A stretch of 64,000 nt of DNA. Origin: Planifilum fulgidum (lineage in GTDB: Bacteria > Bacillota > Bacilli > Thermoactinomycetales > DSM-44946). Of the stretch, positions 18,693 to 30,563 are shown piece after piece. The translations under genes were made by a program, and so were the position numbers. The stretch is taken from positions 136,565-200,564 of the forward strand of contig NZ_FOOK01000002.1 in the NCBI RefSeq assembly GCF_900113175.1, written 5' to 3'. Under the pieces are notes generated by a model that worked only from the letters and a program-made list of their open reading frames with translations, had not been told where the DNA came from and did not search any database. Position 1 is the first letter of the stretch; every line of letters begins with the position of its first letter.

Positions 18693-19826
18693 TCATTCCC
18701 CCATAAAGGCCTTCTTCATCTTGTTGAAAAAGGTTTCCTCGGACTGTTCCCGGATGTAATCCCCGCTCAGCCGGCCGAACTCCCGCAACACTTCCTTTTG
18801 CTTCTCGCTGAGACGGGTCGGAGTCACCACGCGCACCTTGACGCGCTGGTCTCCTTGGCCGTATCCGCGAAGCCGGGGAACCCCCTTCCCCCGCAGGCGG
18901 AACTCCGTTCCGGTCTGCGTTCCGGCCGGAATTTTCAATTTCGCCCGCCCGTCGAGGGTGGGAACCACCACTTCATCGCCAAGGGCGGCCTGCACGAAGG
19001 TGATCGGCAGGACACAGACGATGTCGTCCCCTTCCCGTCTGAAGAATTCATGGGGTTTTACGCGAATGTGGATATACAAGTCCCCCGGAGGTCCCCCGTT
19101 GATTCCCGGTTCGCCTTCACCGCTGACGCGCAGTTGAGCGCCGTCGTGAATCCCCGGGGGAATTTTGATGTGAATCTTCCTCCTGCGCTTCTGCTTTCCG
19201 GATCCCCCGCAGGTGGGGCATTTTTCCCGGATGATCCGCCCCTGACCGCCGCACTGTTGACAGATCCGGCGGTTAACGATGCGTCCGAAGGGCGTGTTTT
19301 GCACGGTTTCCGCCTGACCGGTCCCGCGGCAGAGCGGACAGCGCTCCGGTTGGGTGCCGGGTTTGGCACCGTTGCCTCCGCAGGTGGAGCAAGTTTCGGT
19401 CCGGGGAATGTAGATGTCCGTTTCTTTGCCGAAAACGGCATCCTTAAACTCCAATTCCATGTGGAATTCCAGGTCGGCGCCCTGCCGGGGGGCGTGGGGA
19501 TTTCTCCGTCCCCCGCCGAAAAACATGTCGAAGATGTCGCCGAAACTGAAGTCGGCACCCGCTCCGCCAAATCCGCCGAAGCCGCTTCCCGCCCCGGCGG
19601 CCTCACCGGGATCCGCATGGCCGAACCGATCATAGTTGGACCTTTTTTGCGGATCGCTGAGGACCTCGTAGGCTTCTTTCACCTCTTTAAATTTTTCCTC
19701 GGCGTCCGGCGCCTTGTTCACATCCGGGTGGTATTTGCGGGCCAGCTTCCGATATGCCTTGCGGATCTCTTCGGCGGAAGCGTTCCGACTCACGCCCAGC
19801 ACTTCGTAATAGTCGCGCTTGCTCAC
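18693..19826 (-). CDS. dnaJ: Co-chaperone DnaJ
   Basis: A 377-residue class A J-protein that delivers substrates to DnaK and stimulates its ATPase. It has an N-terminal J domain with the HPD tripeptide, a Gly/Phe-rich linker, four CxxCxGxG-type zinc repeats ('CSTCGGNG', 'CPLCRGTG', 'CQQCGGQG', 'CPTCGGSG') and two beta-rich client-binding domains. The GTG start has AAAGGAGGTGACCCG upstream. It is the last gene of the CIRCE-controlled operon, 200 bp after dnaK, with a weak hairpin in the gap. Confidence 0.97.
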   Translation of the reverse strand: MSKRDYYEVLGVSRNASAEEIRKAYRKLARKYHPDVNKAPDAEEKFKEVKEAYEVLSDPQKRSNYDRFGHADPGEAAGAGSGFGGFGGAGADFSFGDIFDMFFGGGRRNPHAPRQGADLEFHMELEFKDAVFGKETDIYIPRTETCSTCGGNGAKPGTQPERCPLCRGTGQAETVQNTPFGRIVNRRICQQCGGQGRIIREKCPTCGGSGKQKRRRKIHIKIPPGIHDGAQLRVSGEGEPGINGGPPGDLYIHIRVKPHEFFRREGDDIVCVLPITFVQAALGDEVVVPTLDGRAKLKIPAGTQTGTEFRLRGKGVPRLRGYGQGDQRVKVRVVTPTRLSEKQKEVLREFGRLSGDYIREQSEETFFNKMKKAFMGE

Positions 19827-19975
19827 CGGGTCACCTCCTTTTCATGCAGGCCATGGCACTCGGGTCTGATGGAGAGCCGAAGAAAAGGCGCCTCTTCCCC
19901 GCACGGCCGGCAAGGGCTTCATGTGGTCCCTCTGCTGATTGAATTATTCACCCGTCATCTTCGGGGTGAACATAT

Positions 19976-20005
19976 GAAAAAGGCAGCCGGAAAGCTTCCC
20001 CGGCT
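19976..20005 (-). terminator. Weak terminator or attenuator between dnaK and dnaJ
   Basis: Stem AGCCGG / CCGGCT (19985-19990 and 20000-20005) with a 9-base loop, then GCCTTTTTC on the minus strand. It is short and would let part of the transcript run on to dnaJ, setting a higher DnaK than DnaJ level. Prediction only. Confidence 0.45.
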
Positions 20006-20026
20006 TTGTCTCAGGAAAAGGAAAGG

Positions 20027-22536
<2,510 letters not shown>

Positions 22537-22548
22537 GCCGGTCACCTC

Positions 22549-24099
22549 CTACTCGGTCAACTCGGGCAGATCCCGCATCTTAACAATGGTATGAATCCGA
22601 AGGATTGCAGTGCTCACTTCGCCTGCCGCCTGAAGGGCGTGATACTTGACGGGCACCGGATCGACAACGCCCATTTCGATCATGTCGGCCACATTTCCCC
22701 GATCACAATCGATCCCGAGGGAATCGGACTGCCGCTTCAACTGGAGCGCCTTCACGGCCTCCACCTTTTCGAGGGGATTGAAACCGGCATTCGCCACCAC
22801 TTGAGCCATCGGGCGGTGCAGAGCCTCGGCCACGGCGGCCACTCCGAACCGTTCCATGCCCTGGACCGAATCGCGGTATTTTTCCACTTCCCGGGCCAGC
22901 GCCAGTTCGGCGGCGCCGCCTCCGGGAAGAAAACCGCCGCGGACGGCAGCCTGCACGGCGGAAGCGGCATCCTTGCAGATGCGTTCCCGCTCTCCCACCA
23001 CTTCCTCGGTGGAAGCGCCCACCAGAATGGTGGCAAAGGGCTTGCCTCGACCGCCGCTCACCCGGATCCGCTGATAGGGCTCGTGGTCCTCCACTTCTTC
23101 GCAGTGCCCGATCGCCGCCTCCAACTCCTCCGGCGTTTTCCGCAGAGCGGAACGCTTGACGATCCGGGCGCCGGTGTGCTCCGCCACCTTGACGAGATCC
23201 CGGTGGTGGACCCGCTGGATCACCATCACCCCGGCATCGGCCAACATCTCTTCCGCCACCGGGTCGACGCCGCGATCGACAACGATCAATCCGATGTCCA
23301 TCTGTATCAACTTTTCAATGACTTGAAGGAACTCGTCCTTCAACTCCATCTGCCGCGCAAAGCCGGCCTCCGTGGCGAGCGCTTCCTCGTCCACCGGCTC
23401 CGGCTCCAGGGCGTCCCCCACCGCAAGCACGCGGACATCATGCTTGTACGCCGGCATCTGCAGGTTCATCCGCCCTTTGTTGATCAGGATTCCCGCGAAC
23501 ACTTCGCTTTCAGCCCGCGGATGGGCCACCACGCAGTCGCAGAGTTTGAAGTTCTTCTCCATCAGCTTTTCCCGGCCGACCATCTGTGCCGCTTCAATGA
23601 CCAATTCCGAGATGTCCTCGTTTTCCCGGCCGGCGGTGAAAGCAATCCGCTGGAGCCATTCGTCATCCAGCTCCCAGATGGGACGGGCGATCTCCTGCAT
23701 TTTCTGCAGGGCGAAACGGACGCCTTTGCCGATTCCGGCGATCACTTTCGCCACCGGCACACCCCGGAAAACCTGCTTGGCCCCTTCCTCCACCAATGCG
23801 GCCGCAAGCAGGGTGGCCGTCGTCGTCCCGTCCCCCATCTCTTCCTGCTGGGCTTTGGCCACGTTGACCAGCATGCGGGCGGCGGGATGCTTCACTTCCA
23901 TGCGGTCCAGAATGGTGACGCCGTCGTTGGTGACGATCACTTCCCCCCGGTTGTCCACCAGCATGGTGTCAAGTCCCTTGGGGCCAAGCGTTCCCTCCAC
24001 CGCTGAGGCAATGGCCCGAACAGCACTGGTGTTGGTTTGGAGGGCGCTCAGGCGGGAATCTCCCTTGTCGGATCCGGTGAATTCCTTTTGACGCTCCAT
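22549..24099 (-). CDS. Group III (archaeal-like) chaperonin of the thermosome/TCP-1 fold
   Basis: The 516-residue protein is a chaperonin but not a GroEL. The N-terminal half reads like a thermosome: 'EGTLGPKGLDTMLVD', TNDGVTIL at residues 57-64, 'HPAARMLVNVAKAQ' and GDGTTTATLLA from 89. The C-terminal ATPase half has 'ICKDAASAVQAA' and 'GGGAAELALA'. There is no GGM tail and no GroES gene beside it. Group III chaperonins, known from a limited set of Firmicutes, form group II-like double rings with a built-in lid and lie in the dnaK operon, exactly as here between hrcA and grpE. ATG 24099 follows AGAGGAGCCGCATCC. HrcA/CIRCE should control it. Confidence 0.9.
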   Translation of the reverse strand: MERQKEFTGSDKGDSRLSALQTNTSAVRAIASAVEGTLGPKGLDTMLVDNRGEVIVTNDGVTILDRMEVKHPAARMLVNVAKAQQEEMGDGTTTATLLAAALVEEGAKQVFRGVPVAKVIAGIGKGVRFALQKMQEIARPIWELDDEWLQRIAFTAGRENEDISELVIEAAQMVGREKLMEKNFKLCDCVVAHPRAESEVFAGILINKGRMNLQMPAYKHDVRVLAVGDALEPEPVDEEALATEAGFARQMELKDEFLQVIEKLIQMDIGLIVVDRGVDPVAEEMLADAGVMVIQRVHHRDLVKVAEHTGARIVKRSALRKTPEELEAAIGHCEEVEDHEPYQRIRVSGGRGKPFATILVGASTEEVVGERERICKDAASAVQAAVRGGFLPGGGAAELALAREVEKYRDSVQGMERFGVAAVAEALHRPMAQVVANAGFNPLEKVEAVKALQLKRQSDSLGIDCDRGNVADMIEMGVVDPVPVKYHALQAAGEVSTAILRIHTIVKMRDLPELTE

Positions 24100-24194
24100 G
24101 GATGCGGCTCCTCTCTATTGTGACATAGGGATAGGGGGCTCCTTCGAACCCCCGATCCAATATCCGTTCAATCCCCACCAATGCCGGAACGGGC

Positions 24195-25220
24195 CTACCC
24201 GAACAACCGGCGCAGATGGTCGGAGAAGTCTATGGCCAACATTTCAAGAAGACTGATCACCCTTTTGTAGTTCATCCGGGTAGGTCCCAATACGCTGATG
24301 GTTCCGACGGATCGTCCGTTGACCGTGTAGGATGCCGAAACGATGCTGCAGTTGTCGACCGCCTCACAGCGGTTCTCCTTCCCGATCCGAACCTGGACCC
24401 CGCTGTCCGTCGACCCGAACAGCTGGAGGACCACGTCGGTCTGATCAAAAAGGTCGAACAGCCGTTTCACTTTCTCCACGTCGCGAAATTCCGGCTGATT
24501 GAGAATGTTGGTCGTACCGCTGAAATAGATGCGTTCTTCCTGCTCCCGCTGGAGCATCTCGTCGATCATGTCCATGAGGTATTCGTACTGATCCACATAC
24601 CGCGACAGCTCATCCATCAGCTCCCGATGAACCGTCTGCTTCAGCTGAACGAGAGGAAGTCCCTTCAGCCGGTGGTTCAGCAGGTTGACCAGTTTCTCGA
24701 TCGAAGAGAGGGAAATCCCCTCCGGTATGGTAAACCTCCTCTTTTCCACGTGGCCCGCGTCGGTGACGACGACCACGACCGCATTTTTTTCCGACAGCGG
24801 CACCACTTGCAGATGGCGCAACTTATCCTCGTTCACCTTGGGTCCGAGAATGACGGTGGTATATTGAGTCAGTTTGGATAATATCGAAGCCGTTTCCTGA
24901 AACACCTGCTCCAATTCGTCCATCTGAAGGGTGAAAAGGCGCTTGAGCATCCGAATGTCCGACGTCCGCGGTCGAAAAGGCGGAAGGAGATGATCCACAT
25001 AATAACGGTAGCCTTTGTGGGAAGGAATACGGCCGGCAGATGTGTGCGGCTGTTCCAGATAACCCATCTCCTCCAGGTCGGCCATCTCGTTGCGGATCGT
25101 GGCGGCGCTGTAACCCACCCCTTTCCGCTTCGAAACCGTCCTCGAACCGACGGGTTCCGCGGTCAGAATGTAATCATCCACGACGGCCTGGAGGATTTTT
25201 TCCTGCCGCTCGGTCAACAT
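24195..25220 (-). CDS. hrcA: Heat-inducible transcription repressor HrcA
   Basis: A 341-residue repressor with an N-terminal winged helix ('LTERQEKILQAVVDDYILTAEPVGSRTVSKR', 'YSAATIRNEMADLEEMGYLEQPHTSAGRIPS') followed by the GAF-like dimerisation and inserted domains. It binds CIRCE and is matured by a chaperonin, normally GroEL. ATG 25220 is chosen because GGAGG is 8 bp upstream; a GTG at 25229 would overlap it. It is the first gene of the operon, directly behind a perfect CIRCE, so it represses itself. Confidence 0.96.
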   Translation of the reverse strand: MLTERQEKILQAVVDDYILTAEPVGSRTVSKRKGVGYSAATIRNEMADLEEMGYLEQPHTSAGRIPSHKGYRYYVDHLLPPFRPRTSDIRMLKRLFTLQMDELEQVFQETASILSKLTQYTTVILGPKVNEDKLRHLQVVPLSEKNAVVVVVTDAGHVEKRRFTIPEGISLSSIEKLVNLLNHRLKGLPLVQLKQTVHRELMDELSRYVDQYEYLMDMIDEMLQREQEERIYFSGTTNILNQPEFRDVEKVKRLFDLFDQTDVVLQLFGSTDSGVQVRIGKENRCEAVDNCSIVSASYTVNGRSVGTISVLGPTRMNYKRVISLLEMLAIDFSDHLRRLFG

Positions 25221-25236
25221 CTGCCCCACCTCCTTG

Positions 25237-25263
25237 TTAGCACTCCAAGCCCTCGAGTGCTAA
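25237..25263 (-). promoter_or_regulatory. CIRCE operator
   Basis: A perfect CIRCE inverted repeat, TTAGCACTC-N9-GAGTGCTAA, with no mismatch in either 9-base arm. It lies between the predicted start of transcription (about 25271) and the hrcA start codon, so HrcA bound here would block the whole hrcA-chaperonin-grpE-dnaK-dnaJ operon. Confidence 0.97.
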
Positions 25264-25277
25264 AAATACACAATTTA

Positions 25278-25306
25278 AAAGTACCAGAAGGAAAAGGCGA
25301 TGTCAA
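25278..25306 (-). promoter_or_regulatory. Sigma-A promoter of the heat-shock operon
   Basis: On the minus strand a perfect -35 TTGACA (25301-25306) and a -10 TACTTT (25278-25283) are 17 bases apart. CIRCE begins about 8 bases after the predicted start of transcription. The -35 touches the 3' end of hemW (stop near 25309). Confidence 0.8.
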
Positions 25307-25308
25307 TC

Positions 25309-26469
25309 TTATCCGCAGGCTTGTTCCGCCTCTCCCACAAAGGCGGCGAACACCTCGTTTCCGAAGAGAAGACCCCGTTCGGTGAGGGCCAGGCGCCCGT
25401 CCCTTTCCGTCAGAAGCCCCCTTTCAAACAGGGACGTCAGCACCTTGCCGAAAATCTCCTCCACCCTTCGTCCAAACCGCCTGTGGAAACGGGAAGGGTC
25501 CACCCCCTGAAGCAGCCGGAGCCCGAGGATCATCTCGTTCTCCATCGCCTCCGCCTTAGGCACCGGGTTCCGTTCCGCCACCGGAAGGCGCCCGTCCCGG
25601 CAGCGCCGGATGTATTCGCGGATGCCGCGCACATTGGCGTGGCGCCACCCGTCCACGTAGCCGTGGGCTCCCGCCCCCAGCCCGTAGTATTCCTCGTTCA
25701 GCCAGTAGGTGCGGTTGTGGCGGCTTTCCCGGCCGGGGAGGGCGAAATTGCTGATTTCGTAGTGGACAAACCCCGCTTCGGCCAGGCGGCGCCGCGTCAA
25801 CTGATACATGGCCAGTTCGTCGTCCTCGGAGGGAAGGGGCAGCCGGCCACGCTCATACAGCAGGTGAAAAAGCGTGTTCTCTTCCACCTTGAGGCTGTAG
25901 ACGGACAAATGATCCGGCTTCAGGGCGAGGGCCTGCTCCAGGGACCTTTCCATGTCCTCCACCCGCTGGTCCGGCAGCCCGAAGATCAGGTCGAAGGAGA
26001 GATTGTCGAACCCGGCGGCTCTGGCCTGCTCCACGCTGCGAAACACATCCTCCACCGTGTGAATCCGACCGATCCGCACGAGCAAATCCGGCCGAAAGGT
26101 CTGCACGCCGAGGCTGAGCCGGTTCACCCCGCCCTCCCGCATGACGCGCAACAGATCGGGCCCCGTCGTGCCGGGATTGGCTTCCGCCGTGAACTCCAGA
26201 TCGCCGGACCACTCCGGAAAGAAGCGCCGGACCGCCGAAAGCAGCCTCTCCATCTGGGACGGTGTCAGCACCGTCGGGGTTCCCCCGCCCAGAAAGACGG
26301 ATCGGATTCGTCCGGGGGGAACCTTCCGCACCCACATCTCCATCTCCTTTTCCAGCGCCGACAGGTATTCGTCCACCGGCTGCCCCTTCACCACGTAGGC
26401 GGTGAAGTCGCAGTAATGGCATTTGTTGGTGCAAAAGGGGATGTGAATATAGACCGCTTCAGGGGGCAT
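25309..26469 (-). CDS. hemW: Radical SAM haem chaperone HemW
   Basis: A 386-residue radical SAM protein of the HemN/HemW group with the cluster motif CTNKCHYC near the N-terminus and the HemW signature 'HNRTYWLNEEYYGLGAGAHG'. HemW binds haem and hands it to respiratory enzymes; it is not a coproporphyrinogen oxidase. It lies 40 bp after lepA, as in Bacillus. Because an oxidase and a nirJ-like gene are nearby, its haem-delivery role may matter here, but the neighbourhood with lepA is the general Bacillales one. Confidence 0.92.
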   Translation of the reverse strand: MPPEAVYIHIPFCTNKCHYCDFTAYVVKGQPVDEYLSALEKEMEMWVRKVPPGRIRSVFLGGGTPTVLTPSQMERLLSAVRRFFPEWSGDLEFTAEANPGTTGPDLLRVMREGGVNRLSLGVQTFRPDLLVRIGRIHTVEDVFRSVEQARAAGFDNLSFDLIFGLPDQRVEDMERSLEQALALKPDHLSVYSLKVEENTLFHLLYERGRLPLPSEDDELAMYQLTRRRLAEAGFVHYEISNFALPGRESRHNRTYWLNEEYYGLGAGAHGYVDGWRHANVRGIREYIRRCRDGRLPVAERNPVPKAEAMENEMILGLRLLQGVDPSRFHRRFGRRVEEIFGKVLTSLFERGLLTERDGRLALTERGLLFGNEVFAAFVGEAEQACG

Positions 26470-26509
26470 CGGCTCCCTTCCTTCCCTCCTTCTGCCACCG
26501 GGGCATGCC

Positions 26510-28333
26510 TCATTTCTTGCCGGAGTCGTCCAGCTTCAACACCGCCATGAAGGCTTCCTGGGGCACCTCCACGCTGCCGACGGCCTTCATCCGTTTCTTT
26601 CCTTCCTTTTGTTTCTCCAACAGCTTCCGCTTCCGGCTGACATCTCCGCCGTAACATTTGGCCAGGACGTTTTTCCGCATCGCCTTGATCGTCTCCCGGG
26701 CGATCACCCGGTTGCCGATGGCCGCCTGAACGGGCACCTCGAACATTTGACGGGGAATCAGCTCCTTCAGCCGCTCCACCAGCTGTCGGCCCCGATGATA
26801 CGCCTTGTCCCGGTGGACGATGAAGGAGAGGGCGTCCACCGGCTCCCCGTTCAGCAGGATATCCATCTTGACCAGTTGGGAAGCCCTGTATCCGATCAGC
26901 TCGTAATCGAGGGAAGCGTAACCGCGCGTCCCGGATTTGAGCTGGTCGAAGAAATCGTAGATGATCTCCGACAGGGGCAGCTCGTATACGAGATTGACGC
27001 GGTTGGTGTCCAGATATTGCATGTCGACATACTCCCCCCGTTTGGACTGGCACAGCTCCATCACGGCCCCCACGTAATCGTTCGGCACCATGATGGAAGC
27101 CCGGACATACGGCTCCTCGATGTGATCGATCTTCTGCTGGGGGGGCATGTGGGTGGGATTGTCGATCTCCTTCACTTCCCCGTTGGTCAGGTATACCTTG
27201 TAAACCACGCTGGGCGCGGTGGTGATCAGCGGAATGTTGAATTCCCGCTCGATTCTCTCCTGGATGATCTCCATGTGCAACAGGCCCAAAAAACCGCAGC
27301 GAAAACCGAAACCCAGGGCGGTGGAAGTTTCCGGTTCATAGTGGAGGGAGGCATCGTTCAGCTCCAGCTTTTCCAGGGCCTCCTTCAAATCGTCGTAATC
27401 CGACGAGTCCACCGGATACATGCCGCAGTACACCATGGGATTCACCCGCCGGTAACCCGGCAGGGGCTCCCCGGCGGGCCGCTGGGCGTCGGTGATCGTG
27501 TCCCCCACCCGGGTATCCTTCACGTTTTTGATCCCGGCCACGACAAATCCCACCTCGCCGGCGGACAACGCATCCATCACGACGGGCCGGGGGGTGAAGG
27601 AGCCCACCTCCGTCACTTCGAAGGTTTTCCCGGTGGACATCATCCGGATCTTCATCCCTTTCTTGATGGTGCCGTCCACCACCCGGATATAGGTGATCAC
27701 ACCACGGTAGGAATCGTAGACCGAATCAAAGATGAGCGCCCGGAGCGGCGCCTCGGGATCGCCGGAAGGAGGAGGCACGTCCCGGACGATTCGCTCCAAA
27801 ATCTCCTCCACGCCGATGCCTTCCTTGGCCGATGCCAGCACCGCATCGCCAGCGTCCAGCCCGATGACCTCCTCGATTTCCCGCTTGACCCGGTCCGGAT
27901 CGGCGCTGGGCAGATCGATCTTGTTGATCACCGGGATGATTTCCAGGTTGTTCTCCAGCGCGAGATAAACGTTGGCCAGGGTCTGGGCCTCCACCCCCTG
28001 GGCGGCGTCCACCACCAGGAGGGCGCCTTCGCATGCGGCCAAGCTGCGGGAAACCTCGTAGGTGAAATCCACGTGTCCGGGGGTGTCGATCAGGTTCAGG
28101 ATATACTCCTTCCCGTCCTTCGCCCGGTATTTGAGGCGGACCGACTGCAGCTTGATGGTGATTCCCCGCTCCCGTTCCAAATCCATCTGGTCGAGGAACT
28201 GGTCAACCCGCTCCCTCTCCGACAGGGCCCCGGTATGCTCCAGGATCCGGTCGGCCAAAGTGGATTTGCCGTGGTCGATGTGTGCGATAATGGAAAAATT
28301 GCGAATCAATTGCTGCCGTTTCCGAACGTCCAT
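26510..28333 (-). CDS. lepA: Elongation factor 4 (LepA)
   Basis: A 607-residue translational GTPase that remodels or back-translocates ribosomes. The G1 motif 'AHIDHGKST', G2 'RGITIKLQ', G3 'DTPGHVDF' and G4 '[10 protein letters not shown]' are present, and the C-terminal LepA-specific domain contains '[16 protein letters not shown]'. ATG 28333 gives the standard length and begins '[22 protein letters not shown]'; the long upstream extension is not supported. GGGAAGG is only 2 bases away. A 750-bp stretch without a recognisable gene precedes it. Confidence 0.96.
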   Translation of the reverse strand: MDVRKRQQLIRNFSIIAHIDHGKSTLADRILEHTGALSERERVDQFLDQMDLERERGITIKLQSVRLKYRAKDGKEYILNLIDTPGHVDFTYEVSRSLAACEGALLVVDAAQGVEAQTLANVYLALENNLEIIPVINKIDLPSADPDRVKREIEEVIGLDAGDAVLASAKEGIGVEEILERIVRDVPPPSGDPEAPLRALIFDSVYDSYRGVITYIRVVDGTIKKGMKIRMMSTGKTFEVTEVGSFTPRPVVMDALSAGEVGFVVAGIKNVKDTRVGDTITDAQRPAGEPLPGYRRVNPMVYCGMYPVDSSDYDDLKEALEKLELNDASLHYEPETSTALGFGFRCGFLGLLHMEIIQERIEREFNIPLITTAPSVVYKVYLTNGEVKEIDNPTHMPPQQKIDHIEEPYVRASIMVPNDYVGAVMELCQSKRGEYVDMQYLDTNRVNLVYELPLSEIIYDFFDQLKSGTRGYASLDYELIGYRASQLVKMDILLNGEPVDALSFIVHRDKAYHRGRQLVERLKELIPRQMFEVPVQAAIGNRVIARETIKAMRKNVLAKCYGGDVSRKRKLLEKQKEGKKRMKAVGSVEVPQEAFMAVLKLDDSGKK

Positions 28334-29083
28334 ATCCTTCCCTGGTTCAAAAAATCCGCTTGAGCCGTGCTCCAAGCAGACCGGTCTTTCGACCAGGCCT
28401 TCGCCTCCTTTCGGATATGGGATATGGAACCGCGGCCCGAAAACCCAACCGGGCAGGACCGGAAGCATCCCGGCCTCGCTCGCCCGGCCCGGCGGGAACC
28501 GCCTTCCCCAGGAGGCGCCGTCATCCCCGCGGTTTCGACTCCGCCGACTTCCGCCCCGTCCGTTCCATTCTCACGATCCGGCTTCCCGAGGAAGGCGCCG
28601 CCCCGCAGGCCCGGCCCTTCCATCGAAGAACCCTTCCCATCCGGGCTGTCCTCTTTCCCGCTCACCGGGGGGTTCCCGCCGGCCGCGCCTCATGCCGCGC
28701 GCCGCCAAAGGAGTGCCGCGGGGGATCGAAACCTTCCTTATTTATTTTCAGGGGGCGCCTCCCCCTTTGCGCCTCGATGGGACCCTGCTGTTTTATATCA
28801 TACCGGATCCTCCGGCGTTGGCACATATAAATATTATAGCTGTTTCAAACCGCCTGCACACGGACAAAATCGACGGCGGGAAAAACGCATTAATTTAGTA
28901 TATCGGATCCGGCGCAGCCCTTCAATAAGAAGGGGCACAGGCCACAGGCGGGCTCTTAGACCCAATTTTTTGACCTTCCGCTTCGATGTCGGTTTTTCCA
29001 GCCGCGAAGGATGCAGAACGAAAAGCGCCCGCTTTCGGGGATCTCCTCCCGAAAAAGGGATCCCGTGAAACCCGGAAAGGGGG
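28334..29083. other. 750-bp intergenic region upstream of lepA
   Basis: No protein, tRNA or other RNA gene can be supported. The part from about 28790 to 28920 is clearly AT-richer than its surroundings and holds two minus-strand -10-like boxes, TATGAT (28797-28802) and TATAAT (28833-28838), with weak -35 partners. If these drive lepA, its mRNA leader is about 450 bases long. The stretch 28340-28740 is very GC-rich with Pro/Arg-rich open frames on both strands that look like composition effects. Confidence 0.5.
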
Positions 29084-29524
29084 CTACTTTTGTCCCAAGC
29101 TTTTCGAAAATCGGAATCCGGTGATCTCATACCCCGCCCGCTTGTAAAACCGGTGCGCTTCGCGCCGTTCGGGACGATTGCCGCTGGTCAGATAAATTTG
29201 AGCGGCCCCCGCTTGTTCGGCCCATGTTTCCGCTTGTCCCAAAAGGGCCCTTCCGATCCCCCTCCCCCTGTACCGCGGATCGGTGACCAGCGCGGCGATT
29301 TGAACGGCGATGTGATCGCTTTCGTAAAGGATCACCCGGCGCGCCCCGACCAGACCGACAACCCTCCCTTGATATTCGGCCACCCAGGTGCGATACCCGG
29401 GATCGGAACAGATGCGCTCCATCCGGCGGATCATGGACCCGGCGGAAGCCGGATAGCCCAAGTGCGCCATCAGTTCGGCCGCCGCCTCGACATCCTGCAA
29501 AGTGAATTCCCGAACCGTCAGCAT
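29084..29524 (-). CDS. GNAT-family N-acetyltransferase
   Basis: A 146-residue GNAT enzyme with 'QIAALVTDPRYRGRGIGRALLGQAETWAEQAG' (acetyl-CoA loop) and 'TSGNRPERREAHRFYKRAGYEITGF', resembling the AAC(3)-I/PanZ-like small GNATs. The substrate is unknown. It is the gene closest to lepA in the 29-36.6 kb respiratory segment, and its link to respiration is not evident. The start ATG follows GCGGAGGTGGGTGAAGAAGC. Confidence 0.85.
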   Translation of the reverse strand: MLTVREFTLQDVEAAAELMAHLGYPASAGSMIRRMERICSDPGYRTWVAEYQGRVVGLVGARRVILYESDHIAVQIAALVTDPRYRGRGIGRALLGQAETWAEQAGAAQIYLTSGNRPERREAHRFYKRAGYEITGFRFSKSLGQK

Positions 29525-29757
29525 GCTTCTTCACCCACCTCCGCAGGCAGTAAGATCGTGCGTGGTGTATCCCTGAAGAAGTTTTTACGATTGAAACAGG
29601 CTGTTTCCCTGTGTTGCGCTCCGATCTTCCGCAGTTTCCGCCGCATCGCCGGGAGAACAAAGGGGAACCGCCCGGAGCCTGCGCCGCACCCCGGGCGGAA
29701 CCCCCTTCAACAAGCCGGATGCGTGTCACAACGCCGCCGAAAGGCGCCAAACGCCGA

Positions 29758-30288
29758 CTACCCCTTCCTTCGCGGCACGATGTTTCCCAGGTAAAGCCTG
29801 CCGTTTTCCACCTTCGTCTCGTACCTGTCCAGAGGAGCCGCCGGCGGCGTGCCGGGGATGTTCACCCCGTTCTCGTCGTACCGGCCGCCGTGGCACGGAC
29901 AGTAAAACTCGTTTTTGTAGCGGGGGTTCCCCTGCCACTTCACCGTGCAATTCAGGTGCTTGCAGACCGGTGAAAGGGCGAGGATCTCGCCGGTGGCGCT
30001 CCTCCGAACCCAGGCGGTCCTTTCCACTCCCTTTTCGGGATGGTGCCAGCCGTCCTTCCTCTTGACGAAAAACCGGACCAATTTATAGGTTTCATCGAAT
30101 TGATCGACGGGACCGACGTCGACGAAGGACGCCCTCTCCTCCTCCCGCTTCAGGGAGGGATCGGCGGAAAAACGGACCATCGGATACAAGGCGACGGATG
30201 CGAGAAACGCCCCCGTTCCTCCCAGAGTGAAAGTGAGAAACCGGCGGCGGGAGATCCCTTCGCCGCGCCCCTTCTCCTTGCCACCCAC
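29758..30288 (-). CDS. Rieske [2Fe-2S] protein (QcrA-like), without cytochrome b partner
   Basis: The 176-residue protein has a twin-arginine-type N-terminus (SRRRFL near residue 14), one membrane helix (about 18-38) and a Rieske domain with ligands Cys109-x-His111 ('CKHLNC') and Cys130/His133 ('CPCHGG'); Cys114 and Cys132 form the disulfide. It resembles QcrA of menaquinol:cytochrome c reductase, but no qcrB or qcrC is next to it. GTG 30288 follows AGGGAGG at 10 bases. It could be a relocated bc-complex subunit or a solitary Rieske electron carrier. Confidence 0.85.
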   Translation of the reverse strand: MGGKEKGRGEGISRRRFLTFTLGGTGAFLASVALYPMVRFSADPSLKREEERASFVDVGPVDQFDETYKLVRFFVKRKDGWHHPEKGVERTAWVRRSATGEILALSPVCKHLNCTVKWQGNPRYKNEFYCPCHGGRYDENGVNIPGTPPAAPLDRYETKVENGRLYLGNIVPRRKG

Positions 30289-30456
30289 GAGTCTCAAGCC
30301 TCCCTTGACCGAGAAACATCCGGGTCGCCATCCCGGCATCCAAACAAGAAAGGACAAATCTTTCGTCTTCCATTCAGAGCACGCAAACTCCCTCCTTCCA
30401 GCTCCGGTGATCTTCGCCCCTGCCCCTTTGATTCCCGCAATCGGCTTGGGGAATGT

Positions 30457-30471
30457 TTACAATAATGAGAA
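30457..30471. promoter_or_regulatory. Possible PerR/Fur-type operator upstream of qcrA-like gene
   Basis: TTACAATAATGAGAA matches 11 of 14 defined positions of the PerR-box pattern TTATAAT-N-ATTATAA. It lies in the promoter region of the Rieske gene, about 170 bp from its start and just after the hemQ terminator. This may be chance; it is recorded because HemQ uses hydrogen peroxide. Confidence 0.25.
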
Positions 30472-30515
30472 CTTTTGAATCAGGTGCTCTTTCCGTCAAG
30501 GTGAAGGCGCAATGC

Positions 30516-30547
30516 AAAAAACAAAACCCGGCGGAAAAACCGCCGGG
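30516..30547 (-). terminator. Terminator of hemQ
   Basis: An 8-bp perfect stem CCCGGCGG / CCGCCGGG (30527-30534 and 30540-30547) followed on the minus strand by TTTTGTTTTTT, 17 bp after the hemQ stop. Confidence 0.88.
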
Positions 30548-30563
30548 CATCGAAACCCACGCT

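Noticed and set aside
25309..26469. hemW as an oxygen-independent coproporphyrinogen oxidase (HemN)
   Set aside because: The HNRTYW and short N-terminal features are those of HemW, and the position after lepA is that of HemW in Bacillus.
26609..28363. 584-codon plus-strand frame opposite lepA
   Set aside because: Antisense composition effect of a GC-rich gene; lepA itself has complete GTPase motifs.
28367..29068. Overlapping plus-strand frames of up to 278 codons in the gap before lepA
   Set aside because: Very Pro/Arg-rich, three frames open at once, no ribosome binding site, and they run through the AT-rich island without a recognisable domain.
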